Positions 12,620 through 25,672 of a DNA stretch of 64,000 nucleotides are shown piece after piece (the first letter of the stretch is position 1; each line of letters starts with the position of its first letter). Both the position numbers and the translations under genes were made by a program. The DNA is from Trileptium ribeirensis (Eukaryota; Nematoda; Enoplea; Enoplida; Thoracostomopsidae), in the NCBI GenBank assembly GCA_030248225.1, contig JASANE010018522.1:1-64000 (forward strand), in the 5' to 3' direction. Under the pieces are notes generated by a model that was not told the origin of the DNA, did not search any database, and worked only from the letters and a program-made list of their open reading frames with translations.

Positions 12620-13212
12620 TTACATGGTAAGTATTACGTATTACGACCAGCATTCAAGAAACTTGACTGCGTCGAATTTGGCAACACTTGAAATTTACAA
12701 AATTGTTAGTTCGATGTGCCACCCATTTCCTACTTCTTGAGAATAATTGTTATCCTCCCATTCAATTTTATAATGGATGACCTATTACAACAAAATACAC
12801 AAATCATGACAATCCAAACTCATTTATACAACCCGAGCCTCGAGAAAAACTGTATTTGTCAAAATTTACAAGACGTAGACACCATATCGGTAAGCTACCA
12901 AAATTTAAAAAATAATCCCAAAACTGTTACAGTATATTCAGATGAATTTCGTCAAAGACTCAGCTTCGAATCGCATCATTATATTGGTAATAACTTTCCA
13001 CTTGCACACCAGTAGAACCAATCGATATAATAGTAGTAGGTAATATTTTTATACGACAAATTACTGGACTGATTCTCCGGCCACAAACCTAAATAAACAA
13101 AACGCTGCTTGTTAATTTTAGAGTTCTGAAATTTTAAAATAAACTATAAAACTACAAAAAATCCAAACTGTTCTCTCAACTGTTCATTGGGTCGTTTAAA
13201 TAATATGCATTA

Positions 13213-13410
<198 letters not shown>

Positions 13411-15715
13411 TTATAATATACAATTTACTATTACTGTTAAGCCATTAATACGAGTAAAAATGTTATAAGCACCATACATAATTACTATCATATCAATACA
13501 GATAATTTTGAGCAAAATACATTCCATGTCATATAAACACCCACTTCAAAATTTAAGCACGTGAATGAACTGTGATTTACAGTAGTTAACTAAGGTCTCA
13601 TAATATTGATGAAATGCAAATGTGAAGACAATCCTTAAAAAAACATTATACAATAACAGAGTATTTATAAACTATTTATAAACCAATTTCAATCTTTCTG
13701 ACATAGAATAAAGAAGTCGGAAATAACCAGAAAAGAAATAGTCAATAGCTATGGTAAACACTACCTCCACTAGTATAATTATTGATTGAATTTTAATCAA
13801 TCAATTTCATCAGTAAGTGTTCAGCCAAGTTAAGCCTGATGCACTTAAACAAAGATCGTCTGGGGAATGGGTGCCCCAGAACTTCGGCCGTTCCCTCTCG
13901 AATTTTGGAAGCAGGCTTCATTGGCTTCCCCCAAGTTTGTACTCCAAATGCTCTCAGCAGAAACAAAAGTTAAGCCAATTCAAGAAAAAAACGTCTATAA
14001 CAAAAATTTTAAACTATTGCTTCTATTTTAGAATTTTGTGATAAATTCCAGAAGCAAAACCAAACGTGAGCATAAGCTTTTTCAACAGTAAAATAATAAA
14101 CATGCCACAAAAAACAACTACACATACGTTAAACAGGCACATAGACGCTATAAAATGAAACTAATAAGAGCACCGGTTAAACTAGAGAGCAGGGCTTTGC
14201 CCCGATAAGGGCCGTAGGAAATCCAACAGGTATTTTTTTATCCCCCATTCCCCAGCTTTAGGGCGTATCCATGATAAAGATTCTCCATGTACTATATTGA
14301 TTCTGTTAAAAACGGAGACTGTTTATCTATTCCATCACCCTCCGTTACCTTAAATCGTGGTTCCATTTAGTTCCATAACACATCTCAAATTACAAAACTT
14401 GGGCCTATGTTGTCGCAGCGTGCAGTGCCGTTGTTTATCCATGTGGGCAGAGCCACGACAGCGAAATGTTTTCGATACTTAATGAGCAGCACACGGTTTA
14501 TGACATAACAAGCAATGCGAAGGCCGTTTTTAGTGTCTTAATACAACAGCTTTCGGTTTCCAGCTATGTAGTTATAGGCCCCAAAAGATTAATAAAAACC
14601 CAAACTCTGTTCTGAAACATCCAGTTCTCGTTTGGTGAGTGAGTCATTAATTATTCTCCATTTTACTGCCCCGAAGAATCCTCAACATCAGATGTAACCC
14701 GTTTCCCACTTTTCATTGACTTCAGTTTTAGCCCAGATATTGAAGTTAGATAACACGTTAATACATGACAGAAAATTGGATGGTCACAGAAGTTTATAAA
14801 CGTGCGGCCCATGTAAAATACAAATGATTAGCATAAACACTTTCCCGTATTACACTACAAAATAGATTATTACTTCCAAGAAGTGCAGCGAGGCCGTAAA
14901 GTTTTCCTCTACTTCTAATTTAAATAATCTCAACATTTTTGACAATACATTAAGAATAATTTTGTGACATGCCAAATTACATAATTTGACTCGCATTTCC
15001 TGGTTTCAACTCCGTAAAGAATCTTCTTAGAAATAACTGAAATAAGCATGAAAAAATCTGTAACACAGAACAAAAAACAAATGACTAACCATCTATTTTA
15101 GGAAAAGAATTATCCCGTGGTATTAAAGCTCCAGATAACTGAAATAATAAATGATACTAGATTATATAAATTTCTATTATTAAACGTAGTACATTTAAAA
15201 TAATCCCACTGTAATTAAACTTAGCATGATAGATAAATTTTACGTCATATATCAAAAATCAGTAATTTAGTAAGACATTATACAGATTTACTCTTCCAAA
15301 AACATTACTTTGATTAAGACACAAATTATACTAAAAATAAACCAAAATGAAAATCGTGAACTCTTTGTAGTTAATTCTACAATATAAATTTACCTCCATA
15401 ACTACGAAATAGCATGAAAGACCATTAAAGGATCATCTTAACAGTGGCTATCTTAGCGACCCAACCCCCATAAACGTAATGACAGTGACTGTCTTTTTCA
15501 AACTACTAATTAGTACGTAACACTATCATTGAATTCTGAGTAAGTGAAACCGAGAAAAGCGAATAAGCAGGGTCACGTGTGGTGGTGCAAATTCCGGATA
15601 TGGATCCCGAGAGGCTAAAACCACGCCGGGCCCAAAAGCAGGTTGGAAATAGGAATATTTTCACAACCAATGTGCCGCAATGTATTATTTTTCACAATTA
15701 AATTATTTGAGACAA

Positions 15716-15916
15716 AATTGACAAAATACATCTTCTTTTTATTGATCCTAAAGTTTTTTTAATATTACACATTCCGCTTAAATCTGGGGAAAAAGTCACG
15801 TGCTGTAGGTCAGACAAAATCAAAAATGCGTCTTCTTTTTTATTTGACCCCAAAGTTTTTAATGCATATATATTCTGCTTAAAATATGGGAAAAGTTATT
15901 TTGCTGTAGGCCAGAG
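15716..15916. repeat. Two-copy 100-bp direct repeat (left arm)
   Basis: TCTTCTTTTT begins at 15731 and again at 15831. Both units continue with ATT/TTTGA.CC.AAAGTTTTT, an ATTC.GCTTAAA block, GGGAAAA and TGCTGTAGG.CAGA. There is no coding. Confidence 0.7.
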
Positions 15917-18497
15917 AATATAAATTATTTTAAATATATAATCTGTACAGTGCTGTACAATGAAAATTTCGTCAATGAACATCTCGTTGATTAGAGTGTT
16001 AAGTCGATACAGACGAAAAGACATTTGCAGAGACATGAGTGAAGGACAAGTAAATTCCGCTACTTGGGGCTCCAAAAGCTACATCTCGGGCGGTACCAAT
16101 TTTCCATCGAGGGTTAAGAACTAACTCTCTGCCATTTTCGTTACAAACATCGGTGCAACATGCCAATCAAAAATGGTCAGACGCTACCGGAAAATTGAAA
16201 AAAGAGGCCGCCACTCTTCGTGCTGCGTCCCTGGTTACAACTAGTCTCTGTTGAGAGCATAAAGCCTCTGCAGCCAAGTTACAAGCAGTCTATTTGACAT
16301 TGAAAACTCGTTTAAAGCTGTCTTTAACATAATAGTTTGAACTGCATTTTATAAAACTTTTTTGATTTGACAGAAATAAAAAAATCACAAGACCTGGAAT
16401 TGCTTTGACGACTGGCAGTGCGACTAGGTCACAGATACATTCACCAAAAAATACAATTTGTGACTTACTACATTCCCTACACGACGATTTTTATAGTCGA
16501 CACAATCTAAATACGAGAATCTTTCGGCAAGGCTTTCAACCGTGGTTACCTGGCTAAAATCCTAGGCTAAATAAAAAATAATAATATTCAAAACATCGTA
16601 CGAGTTGTTGAAAACGTAAACTGCTGCAATGTTTTAAGCAAAATTAAAAAAAACACATAAGACAGTTCATACTAAAAATAATCATAAACAAAGATTCGCG
16701 AATTTTCACTCCAACAAACATCGGCTGGTTGTATACTTGAATATGTTTACTCTCTTATCAAATAACATGAATGTATTTATATACACCACAAATAATTTTC
16801 AGATACCACAATATATTTCAAACGGAATTTGTTTAACAAATATTAATCGAATAAAGTAATCAAAAAAATGTCTAACGATTCATCAAAATCAAATATTTCG
16901 CTATATCCTCTAGCAAAATCGAATTTCACCAGAGTTTAGTACGAGTAAATTCAGAAACAAAACACGTTTTTCTTATGTTCATTCAAAACACAACGTAATA
17001 ACAATTTCACTGATCAAGAATGCAATCGGATATGAAGCAGACAACAACTAATCCCCAGCTGTCAAAATATATTGTGTCCATAGCTTACTTACCAGCGCAA
17101 AAAATAATTGCCTATACACAAAACACAAAAAGATAACAACCGTTGGGTTGAAAACCCTTAGTCACATCAAACATTAATTCTGCGTTCGTCTGAAGTGATT
17201 GACTGAAAGGGCTATAATTTTCGCGTGGCAAAATTGGGCAATATGGAACTACTGTGTACCGTACCTAGCCGCCGCAGGAGACTCTCGCCTCCATGGGTTC
17301 ATCAGTTCACGAGTGTTCCTTTAAAGAACCCCCATCTCAGCAGATAGTTTAAAATGTGAAAAAATGTTGACTTTAAAATTAAATTACATAGCTAATCACG
17401 TACATTTATATGATATATAATCACTCTATTTTCCCTAAGGTCACTGCGCCTTTCAAACCAACGGGTTTCTAGTATAAAAATAAAAAATGACTGACTAGAA
17501 ATATTTAAAAGAAAACATTGAAATAACTCAAAATAAAAAAAGCAAAGTAAACATATTTCTAACTTTTTGGCAATGTCTAAAATTTGCAACTTTGTCCACT
17601 GGCTAGTATATGCTTGTCGTGAAACTCTTCTAACATTTTCAATGGACTATGAGCGAGAAGCACTCGACTTTCGTTAGGCGGAAATAAAACGTTTATTAAT
17701 GCCTAACAATAAAACATTAGTGTAATTCTTTAAACCTTACCCTATTGCACGGTAGCAAAAAAATGTTCTGGAAAACTGCCAAATTTTCGTAAACCACAAA
17801 TTTTTAAAAAATATATTAATGCCGAGACATTTTGAGATATCACAAAGTATAAAAGTAAATATACGTTTCTAACAGAAAAACATTAACTTAGAAAATCCAA
17901 AAAGCATTTCGTAAAACACTGAGCTATAGTTTCGGTAAAAAAAGACTATAATGCATAAATATAATTGAATAAGAATTGTTTGAAAAAACTTTTTGTTGTA
18001 CACGAACAGTTTGATCCATAATAATGATACTTCATTTTTCGTTACCTCAAAGCACATTTTAAAATATCCTGAACCACGCAATGCCTTATAAGAACTGTTG
18101 TGTAAGCTCTATCGCTTGATGTCAAATTCAAGACTGCATTCACAATAGCCACAAAACTTATATCTGATAATAGTAAAAAATTCATGCACACTAAACAAAA
18201 ATTGTTGGAAACGTGACTAATTGGAAGGTTGCCTGCTTTAGGCAAGGCATCTGATCAATGACTTGCGCCCAACAAACGTACATTAATCCCCAGATGATCT
18301 GAAATCTTAGCAGCCTTCGCAGCACGTAGACTATTACTCGCATTGGTTACAAACACTCTCGGCACCCGGAAACGACCGTGCGAGTCAGTGAGCGTTGTGA
18401 TAGCTCCTTCTGCACCGGGCAGAACATCTTTACCTCGAAGTAAAACACCGTCGACATCAAGTAGAAGACAAAACCGGCAATGCTGTTGTTGTTTCTG

Positions 18498-19021
18498 CTA
18501 AAATAGAAGCTGTATACAGTGATGTAACCCATTAATAGTATATAATAGATTTGTAAAAGTGTACAAACGCGAGGGATATTTCTTTGGAAGCCAAAAACTC
18601 CAAAAATTCCTATTTAAAAACGGTTTGATCATTCTTTTCGAGAAGCAACGACATTCAATAAAGCAATATTCTACAAGCTTAATACAAAATAATAAATTTA
18701 AATAAAACCTTAAATGTGAGCCTTTAAAAATAGCTCAACGAAGTTTAATTCTCCAAAACCAAATAGAAATAATCCAATCCCAACGTTATTCCAAGCTACG
18801 CAAATTCACGTGACTATGATTATTACAGAAATATCTTAATTCGTTGATGAGTAACGAAATAGCTAATTTTATACGCTAGCTGAATTAATAACACATTCAA
18901 TCTGGGGTTAGAACAATGAAACCAAAGCGTTTGTCGGGTTAAATGGCCCTATAATCCTATCGTTCATCATCACAACAATCAAAAACTTACTTCGTAAAAA
19001 TTTCGAGAATTTCATTTTTAG
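18498..19021. other. Gene-free stretch upstream of the left HDHD5 copy
   Basis: AT-rich sequence between the first recognised HDHD5 exon and the zinc-ribbon pseudogene. I see no exon with matching phase, no TATA/Inr arrangement I would trust, and no repeat unit. Confidence 0.5.
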
Positions 19022-19745
19022 GGGCATTTAGTTTTGCCTCGTAGCTCGAAAATAGCGGATCTGACAAAAAAAAGCACGTATTACAGCAAAGTTGTAGCTA
19101 TCAATGGAGATGATTTTGCTTTGATCATTTTTCGATTCGATGTGTGTGGCAAAAGTTATGACCAAAAATGTTGGGTGATCTCTAATGATGAAAATGAAAA
19201 ACGACAGAGAAACAAATTTTTCTCAATTAGACACTATTTGAGGGAACTCCGCTCGCTCCGTTTCATGAGTATATCAATATTTAACTCTCGACAGTAAGTT
19301 TTTCATATAAAAGTATATTCCCAAGTTTCGGCTTGTCCAAAGTGCGGAGGTGAGCTCTCGCTTTCCAAATTCTCCCCATTTTCGTCAGATTGTTCCCAAT
19401 GTCCACACACTCGAAGGGAAACCTCATTTTCAACTAAATCCAAGATTTATTGATGTCGCTAAATGTTTTGTTTCTGTATGTCAAAAGCTGATAAACATTT
19501 TAATAACTAGTACTATCTCTACTGCCAAAAACCGGTTTAAACGTGAAAATATTTATACGACAGTTAAAGTACCTGAAAATATGGAAATATGCCGCATATA
19601 CAGCAACTTTTCTCCCCATCCCAGCCACCAATCGAAAGTTACTACAAAAATGAACATGGCTACCCCTAAAGTTCCCTCCACCGCTTTTAGGGAAGGCTGT
19701 GGACAGGCTAGATGAAATCTTGACGGATAAAATAGTGAAGGATTA
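19022..19745 (+). pseudogene. Unrecognised zinc-ribbon ORF, broken (left arm)
   Basis: An open stretch from 19022 gives YYSKVVAINGDDFALIIFRF then WVISNDENEKRQRNKFFS and ends FNSRQ-stop at 19297. The same frame continues after this TAA into SACPKCGGELS and SDCSQCPHTR, a C-x2-C...C-x2-C zinc ribbon. A frameshift near 19415 then moves the reading to LNPRFIDVAKCFVSVC and a terminal AVDRLDEILTDKIVKD-stop near 19745. The length would be about 230 residues. The pattern suggests a single-exon (processed or transposon-borne) gene that has decayed. I do not recognise the family; a nucleic-acid-binding zinc ribbon is the only structural hint. Confidence 0.4.
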
Positions 19746-20105
19746 ATAGAGGATAAATTGTTCTACAAAATGAAACGAATAACATCCGGATAGCTCCAGC
19801 GGACTATGGCGATATTCCCATTTTCGTGTATTTTGAAAACCACGGGGCCCATTAAATAACCGGTTTTGACTCAGCCCTGCAGTGTTAATAATAAAAAAGC
19901 TGCACAGCATAAACAAAACGAAATGAGAAAATTACACCTATATACCTCGACCCGATTATGGCAATATTGCCGTTTTTGAGTATTTCGGGATCCCTTTTAA
20001 AAAGCATTCTGATCCGCAATTCTATATCCTGAAAGAGCCGCATAGCAAAGCTTTATATATACAGTCTTATAGGCTATTTGCCTTATAACATCTGGGGCTT
20101 CTCCA
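19745..20105. repeat. Dispersed repeat family A, two units (left arm, inner)
   Basis: AATAGAGGATAAATTGTTCT starts a unit directly after the broken zinc-ribbon ORF. It continues through CCATTTTCGTGTATTTT, GGGCCCATTAAATAACCGG and CAGCCCTGCAG to a second unit ending GCATAGCAAAGCTTTATATA and TATTTGCCTTATAAC. Confidence 0.65.
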
Positions 20106-21741
20106 GATGGGGCGCTGGGCCCCTGGCATTTTCAGCTACCCCTGAGACAAAAACAGTCTGCCACCGAGTTTGTACACCCAGCAAAAATTCAAGCTTTCCT
20201 CCGATTTGTCGCTGTCTGGAATTTTTTGTTTACAGTCGGTAAAACACACCAAATAACATAAAATTTAGATTCAAAATTCGTACTTGCAAAATACTGTTTT
20301 GAAAACGAACATTTCGGTGAATTTTTACTAAAATTTGCTTCAAAATCGCTTTTTCTCTTCATGGAAAGTGTTTTGGGCAGTGTTTACGACACTGTATTTC
20401 TAACCAATTCATTTTTGACCTGAAAAATGTCCATTGGCAAAATCGGGTGCGCGCGGTTCATGCCCCTGGGCAAACTTTCACCTAAATGAAAAAGCACAGT
20501 AAAATAAGTACAATTTTTCATATATTCTACACCGGTTGTTGACATATACTGTGATTCTTAAACGTTCTTTTTGACCGGGCCGACCTCTCCAGCCCGTTTT
20601 ATTGGGCGGAAGATGAAATTGCCTTTTCGTTAACCGAAGGGCATAAACAGTTTTCAAGCTTTCAAGTGAGCTGTAGCGCAAATCAATCCGCCCAGACGCA
20701 GTTGAGTTACGCTTGTAACGCTAAAAAGGCTAGTTAAAATCCCTCCCACTCTGAAATTTTCCACTCATGGGTCTGAAAATTCGAAACATCATTTGAATTT
20801 TTTTTCCTACCAACTTAACCTGCTGTCTTGTCGAGCAGTACCGACATGTAGTAACAATTTCAGCAATTCCGCGGCCAGACTCCACGAGACGACCGACAAT
20901 TACCTACATGTCCTACTGTAGAGGTTGTGTGTAACATACCTAAAAATGTGACAAAATTACAGCAGAAAATAGAATATTGACACGGTATAGCAATTAGGAA
21001 AATTACAAAATCAATATTTCGTCTACGACTGTCGCCATGAGTGAACGCCCTCCAGCTAGCAGGGAATAACCCGAAAAATTCCTATTTCCGGCGAAAATTG
21101 AGTTCCGGTTGCCGAAAAGCCAGCAGCCCGGAAACCAGAATTTCGGTTTAAAAATTGTTTGAAAGTTTTCCACATTGTTCATCTGTGGTTTAAGCATACG
21201 TAGGATACACACAATGATCAAGTTCCAACGCAACCATACAAAATAAGATTAACTCAACAAATCGCAGTTTAACGTAAAGTAGCATATAATTTCAGTAGGA
21301 ATTTTTCATCAATATACGAGGAGTTTGTTAACAAAACAAACCCAACTCGATGCTTGGCGGAGCTATTATACACATTCAGGTTGCAGGCATGTTTAAGTCT
21401 ATGGTTTACCTGCAACAGTATGATGATTAAATCATTAAGTGTTATGCTTGGGCGAACATAATCCAAACCCCAATGCGCTTGTAAACTTCGTAAATTAGTC
21501 TACATAGAAGTAAAGTAATATCGGGCAACGCAGCCAGAAACCGCCATCTTCAGCTGTTGCAGGCAAAAAATTCTACTCACTCCGCGTTATTTTCCAGGAT
21601 AGATTTCTTGGTCCGCAAGAACTTTCTCCCATAAAAATAGTTAATGCCATCCAATTTTTGCCCGTGAACCTGAATACAAATTAAATGTCTGAGTTAGTCT
21701 ACCCCATTTATGAATGAAAAATTCTGTAATATTTCCTTAAC
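20106..21741. repeat. Dispersed repeat modules in the inner left arm
   Basis: The stretch contains a GGGCCCCTGG/CCAGATGGGGCG module (about 20105-20130), a GTTTTCAAGCTTTCAAGTGA module (about 20650) related to that near 800, and a paired GGAAACCAGAATTTCGG / CCGGTTGCCG module (about 21100). No gene is recognised. The mirror region is 23670-25335. Confidence 0.45.
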
Positions 21742-22140
21742 TCACTGGTCATAATTGTTTCTACAGATCCACCAATTGACTGGAAATATCACTCGCTTAG
21801 GACATAGTGATGCGCAGCACTTAGATTTTAGCTCTTCAAATGTCTGCGAGGATATTTTTTCCTTTTTCGTTCCTCGTCGCCAGTCACTGCATCCGCCTTT
21901 TTGCGACAATACAGGGCGGAATCGGTACCTGAACTCGCGCACCGTTAACACTCTTTCAGCAGTTCCGGAGCTGAAATGAATAGCCGCTGGGCCGCCAGCT
22001 TTTAGCACCGCATAATAGACTACACGTTGGGCTACCAATGAGTCTTTGGCTTAGATTTTCCCCCAAAATGTCCCCATTGACTGAAAATCCGCTCTCTACT
22101 GAGCAACGTTTTCCATGGGAAACATTGAAAAATTTCCAGA
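21742..22140 (-). pseudogene. Mirror copy of the hAT-like transposase remnant
   Basis: The - strand frame at 21742-22038 gives VAQRVVYYAVLKAGGPAAIH, then a frameshifted RVLTVREFRYR segment, then KGGCSDWRRGTKKEKISSQT and LEELKSKCC-like sequence. The part homologous to SVESGFSVN is in another frame near 22040-22110. It has more frame changes than the right arm copy. Confidence 0.45.
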
Positions 22141-22245
22141 ATATTTTATTAAATTTTCCAGGATTTCACATTTCTCCACTACAGCATTTGCAAATTCCAG
22201 GATTTTCAAAGATTTTTCCCAAATTCCAGGATGCGGGCACCCAGT

Positions 22246-22994
22246 AACTTATTGAAACTGTGCGAACAAAATCACAGTTTGTCTCACTTATATGGGTACC
22301 AGGTCATAGTAATATAGAAGGAAATGAAACAGCTGATCAGCTAGCTCGAAGAGGTTCATCAAAGCTACCTGTAGGACCAGAACCTATCCATCCAATCTCA
22401 AGGAAGGAAGTCGCAACAAGGATAAAATCTTGGCTACATAGAAAGTTTATTACTAGATGGATGCAGGAAGCAAAGTGTAAACAGACAAAGAGTATCATTA
22501 GTATGCCGAATAAGAAATATAGTAATTATTTGTTAGGATTAACGAAAGATAGAATAAGACAGTGCGTTCAGGGAATAACGGGGCATAGCTGGCTAAACTT
22601 CCACTACATAAGTTAAAAGTTACAGGAAACAAACATTGCTATCATTGTGGTATCGACGAGACATCAGAACACTTTCTGTGTGCTTGTCCTAGGTTTGCAG
22701 AGAGTCGGAGAGAAATTCTAGGGAATACAGTAATTAATATAGAAGGCTTAAGAGATTATAACATTAAAAAGTTATGTAGGTTTATTCTCAGTACTGGTAG
22801 GCTTGCTGTCGAAAACCATGATTAAAATGGAATACAACGTTTTAGGTAATCTAATTAGGGGTGTTAGATAAGGTAACACTTTAGACTGTGACATCATTCA
22901 CAGTTTAACGGGCTGATGCAATGGACGTGTCATTCATGTTCCCGCATGTTTTTCTAGCCCAGTATAGTTAAATCTAATCTAATCTAATCTAATG
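22246..22994 (+). mobile_element. Jockey/I-like non-LTR retrotransposon 3' fragment (RNase H domain, CCHC-like end, TAATC tail)
   Basis: The frame starting near 22249 shows the RNase H signature LIWVPGHSNIEGNETADQLA, followed by GPEPIHPISRKEV and a W-rich segment. After one frameshift near 22590 the downstream frame gives CYHCGIDETSEHFLCACPRF, the C-terminal cysteine/histidine motif common in these elements. The stop is followed by a short 3' region and TAATCTAATCTAATCTAA at about 22976-22994, a tandem tail typical of non-LTR insertions. No RT or endonuclease is present: the copy is 5' truncated. The first ~40 nt are shared with the palindrome arms. Confidence 0.82.
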
Positions 22995-23125
22995 TTTACG
23001 TTTATTGCACGTTATTCTATACGATATGGTTCTAAAACACAATAAAGGAAGGTATAATATAATTTTCTAATCAGTGGTCAGAGACAGTGCCCATCAGTTG
23101 CATGATGGTGATTTTCTGAATGCTA
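22288..23125. other. Palindrome 1 central spacer
   Basis: This is the only unpaired sequence at the centre of palindrome 1. Most of it (to about 22994) is the 3' part of a Jockey/I-like non-LTR retrotransposon on the + strand. The remaining ~130 bp, after the TAATC repeats, holds no recognisable feature. The first ~40 nt of the retrotransposon fragment lie in the left arm and are mirrored in the right arm, so the axis of symmetry cuts through the element. Confidence 0.9.
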
Positions 23126-23264
23126 TAAATGAGACAAACTGTGATTTTGTTCGCACAGTTTCAATAAGTTACTGGGTGCCCGCGTCCTGGAATTTAGGAA
23201 AAATCTTTGAAAATCCTGGAATTTGCAAATGCTGTAGTGGAGAAATGTGAAATCCTGGAAAATT

Positions 23265-23660
23265 TAATAAAATATTCTGGAAATTTTTCAATGTTTCCCA
23301 TGGAAACGTTGTCAGTAGAGAGCGGATTTTCAGTCAATGGGGACATTTTGGGGGAAAATCTAAGCCAAGACTCATTGGTAGCCCAACGTGTAGTCTATTA
23401 TGCGGTGCTAAAAGCTGGCGGCCCAGCGGCTATTCATTTCACTCCGGAACTGCTGAAGAGTGTTAACGGTGCGCGAGTCCAGTACCGATCCGCCCTGTAT
23501 TGTCGCAAATAGGCGGATGCAGTGACTGGCGACGAGGAACGAAAAAGGAAAAAATATCCTCGCAGACATTGAAGAGCTAAAATCTAAGTGCTGCGCCACT
23601 ATGTCCTAAGCGAGTGATATTTCCAGTCAATTGGTGGATCTGTAGAAACAATTATGACCA
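23265..23660 (+). pseudogene. C-terminal remnant of a hAT-like transposase
   Basis: The frame from 23207 contains SVESGFSVNGDILGEN, then SLVAQRVVYYAVLKAGG, TPELLKSVNGARVQYRSAL and RK, a stop at 23510-23512, and a further basic stretch (DEERKRKK) in readable continuation. The S-E-x-x-F-S-x-N core followed by SLVAQR resembles the dimerisation end of hAT-family transposases. No catalytic part is visible. The assignment is by eye from motif order. It lies ~150 bp inside the inner end of the right arm. Confidence 0.5.
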
Positions 23661-25334
23661 GTGAGTTAAGGAAATATTACAGAATTTTTCATTCATAAAT
23701 GGGTAGAGTAACTCAGATATTTAATTTGTATTCAGGTTCACGGGCAAAAATTCGATGGATTAATATTTATGGGAGAAATTACTTGCGGACCAAGAAATAT
23801 ATCCTGGAAAATTAACACAAAATCGTGGAATTTTTTTGCCTGCAAAGCCGCGGGCACCCTGAAATTACCAAGATCGCAGTTTCTGGCTGCGTTGCCGATA
23901 TGTTACTTTACTTCTATGTAGACTAATTTACAAAGTTTACAAGCGCATTGGCGGGGGTTTGACGCAATTTATGTTAGCCAAGCTTACAGTTAGTACTTTT
24001 AAATAATTTAAGTAATTCATACTGTGTTGCAGAGTTGGACCGATTCAACTTTAACATACCCTGCAGACCTCTGAATGTGTATAATAGCTGCGCCAAGCAT
24101 CGAGTTGGCTTTGTTTTGTTAACAAACTCCTGCATTGTGTAGATGAAAAATTCCTACTGAAATTATCTGTTCTACTTACGTTTTAGACTGCGATTTGTTG
24201 AGTTAATCTTATTTTGTATGGTTGCATTGGAACTTGATCATTGTGTGTATATTACATATGCTTAAACCACAGATGAAGCAAAAATGTGGAAAACTTCAAA
24301 CAAAATTTTTAAACCGAAATTCTGGTTCCGGTATGGTTTTTGCGCAACCGGAACTCGATTTTCGCCGGAATCAGAATTTCGGTTACTCCCTGCTAGCTGT
24401 ATAACGTACTAGTAGCTACAATCATGACGAAATATTGATTTTGTAATTTTCCTAATACCTCTGGTGTATAAATATTCTATTTCTGCTGTAATTTTGTCAC
24501 ATTTTAGGTATGTACACACAACCTCTCATAGGACATGTAGGTAATTGTCGTAGTCTAGTGTCGTCTTGCAGCAGAATTGCTGAAATTGTTACTACATGTC
24601 GGTACTGCTCGACAAGCAGCAAGGTAAGTTGATATTGGCAAAGTTTAAAATGATGTTTGAATTTTGAGGGTAATGAGTGAAAAGACCGGAGTGAAGGATT
24701 TTAACTAGCCTTTTTAGCGTTACAAGCATAACTCAACTGCGTCTGGGCAGATTGATTTGCGCTACAGCTCACTTGAAAGCTTGAAATCTGTTTATGCCCT
24801 TCGTTAACGAATTTCCCGATTTCGCCATCTTCCACCAATAAAACGGGCTGAAGGGTCGGCCGGGTCGCGAAGGACGTTTAAGAATCACAGTATATGTCGA
24901 CAACCGGTGTAGAATATATGAAAAATTGTACTTATTTACTGTGCTGTCCATTCGGTGAAAATTTTGCCAGGGGCATGAACCGCGCGCACCCAATTTTGCC
25001 AATGGACATTTTTCAGGTCAAAAATGAATTGGTTAAAAATCATGTCATAAACACTGCCAAAACACTTTTCATGAAGAGAAAAAGCGATTTTGAAGCAAAT
25101 TTTAGTAAAGTTCACGAAATGTTTGGCTTTCAAAACAGTATTTTAGTACAAATTTTGAATAAATTTTATGTTATTTGGGTGTGTTTTTACCGACTGTAAA
25201 CAAAAAATTGCCAACAGGCGACGAATCGGAGGAAGCTTAAAATTTTTGCTGGGTGCACGAACTCGGTGGCAGACTGTTTTTGTCAGGGGTAGCTGAAAAT
25301 GCCAGGGGCCCAGCACCCCATCTGGAGAGCCCAG
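23661..25334. repeat. Dispersed repeat modules in the inner right arm
   Basis: Mirror of 20106-21741 with noticeably more divergence than the outer arms; for example 23930-24080 differs from its partner by many substitutions and small indels. The first HDHD5 exon is expected somewhere between here and 26910 but I could not identify it. Confidence 0.45.
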
Positions 25335-25672
25335 ATGTTATAAGGCAAATAGCCTATAAGACTGTATATATAATGCTTTGCTATGCGGCTCTTTCAGGAT
25401 ATAGAATTGGGTGAGAATGCTTTTTAAACGGGATCGAAATACTCAAAAACGGCAATATTGCCATAATCGGTCGAGGTATATAGGTGTAATTTTCTCATTT
25501 CGTTTTGTTTATGCTGTGCAGCTTTTTTATTATTAACACTGCAGGGCTGAGTCAAAACCGGTTATTTAATGGGCCCGTGGTTTTCAAAATACACGAAAAT
25601 GGGAATATCGCCATAGTCGCTCGAGCTATCCGGATGTTATTCGTTTCATTTTGTAGAACAATTTATCCTCTA
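25335..25672. repeat. Dispersed repeat family A, two units (right arm, inner)
   Basis: Mirror of 19745-20105: GTTATAAGGCAAATAGCC, ATATATAATGCTTTGCTATG, then the unit end CAATTTATCCTCTATTAATC immediately beside the zinc-ribbon ORF terminus. Confidence 0.65.

Noticed and set aside
22260..22616. Intact host RNase H gene
   Set aside because: The WVPGHS.IEGNE.AD signature, the later CCHC-like motif and the TAATC tail mark a retrotransposon 3' end, and it is frameshifted.
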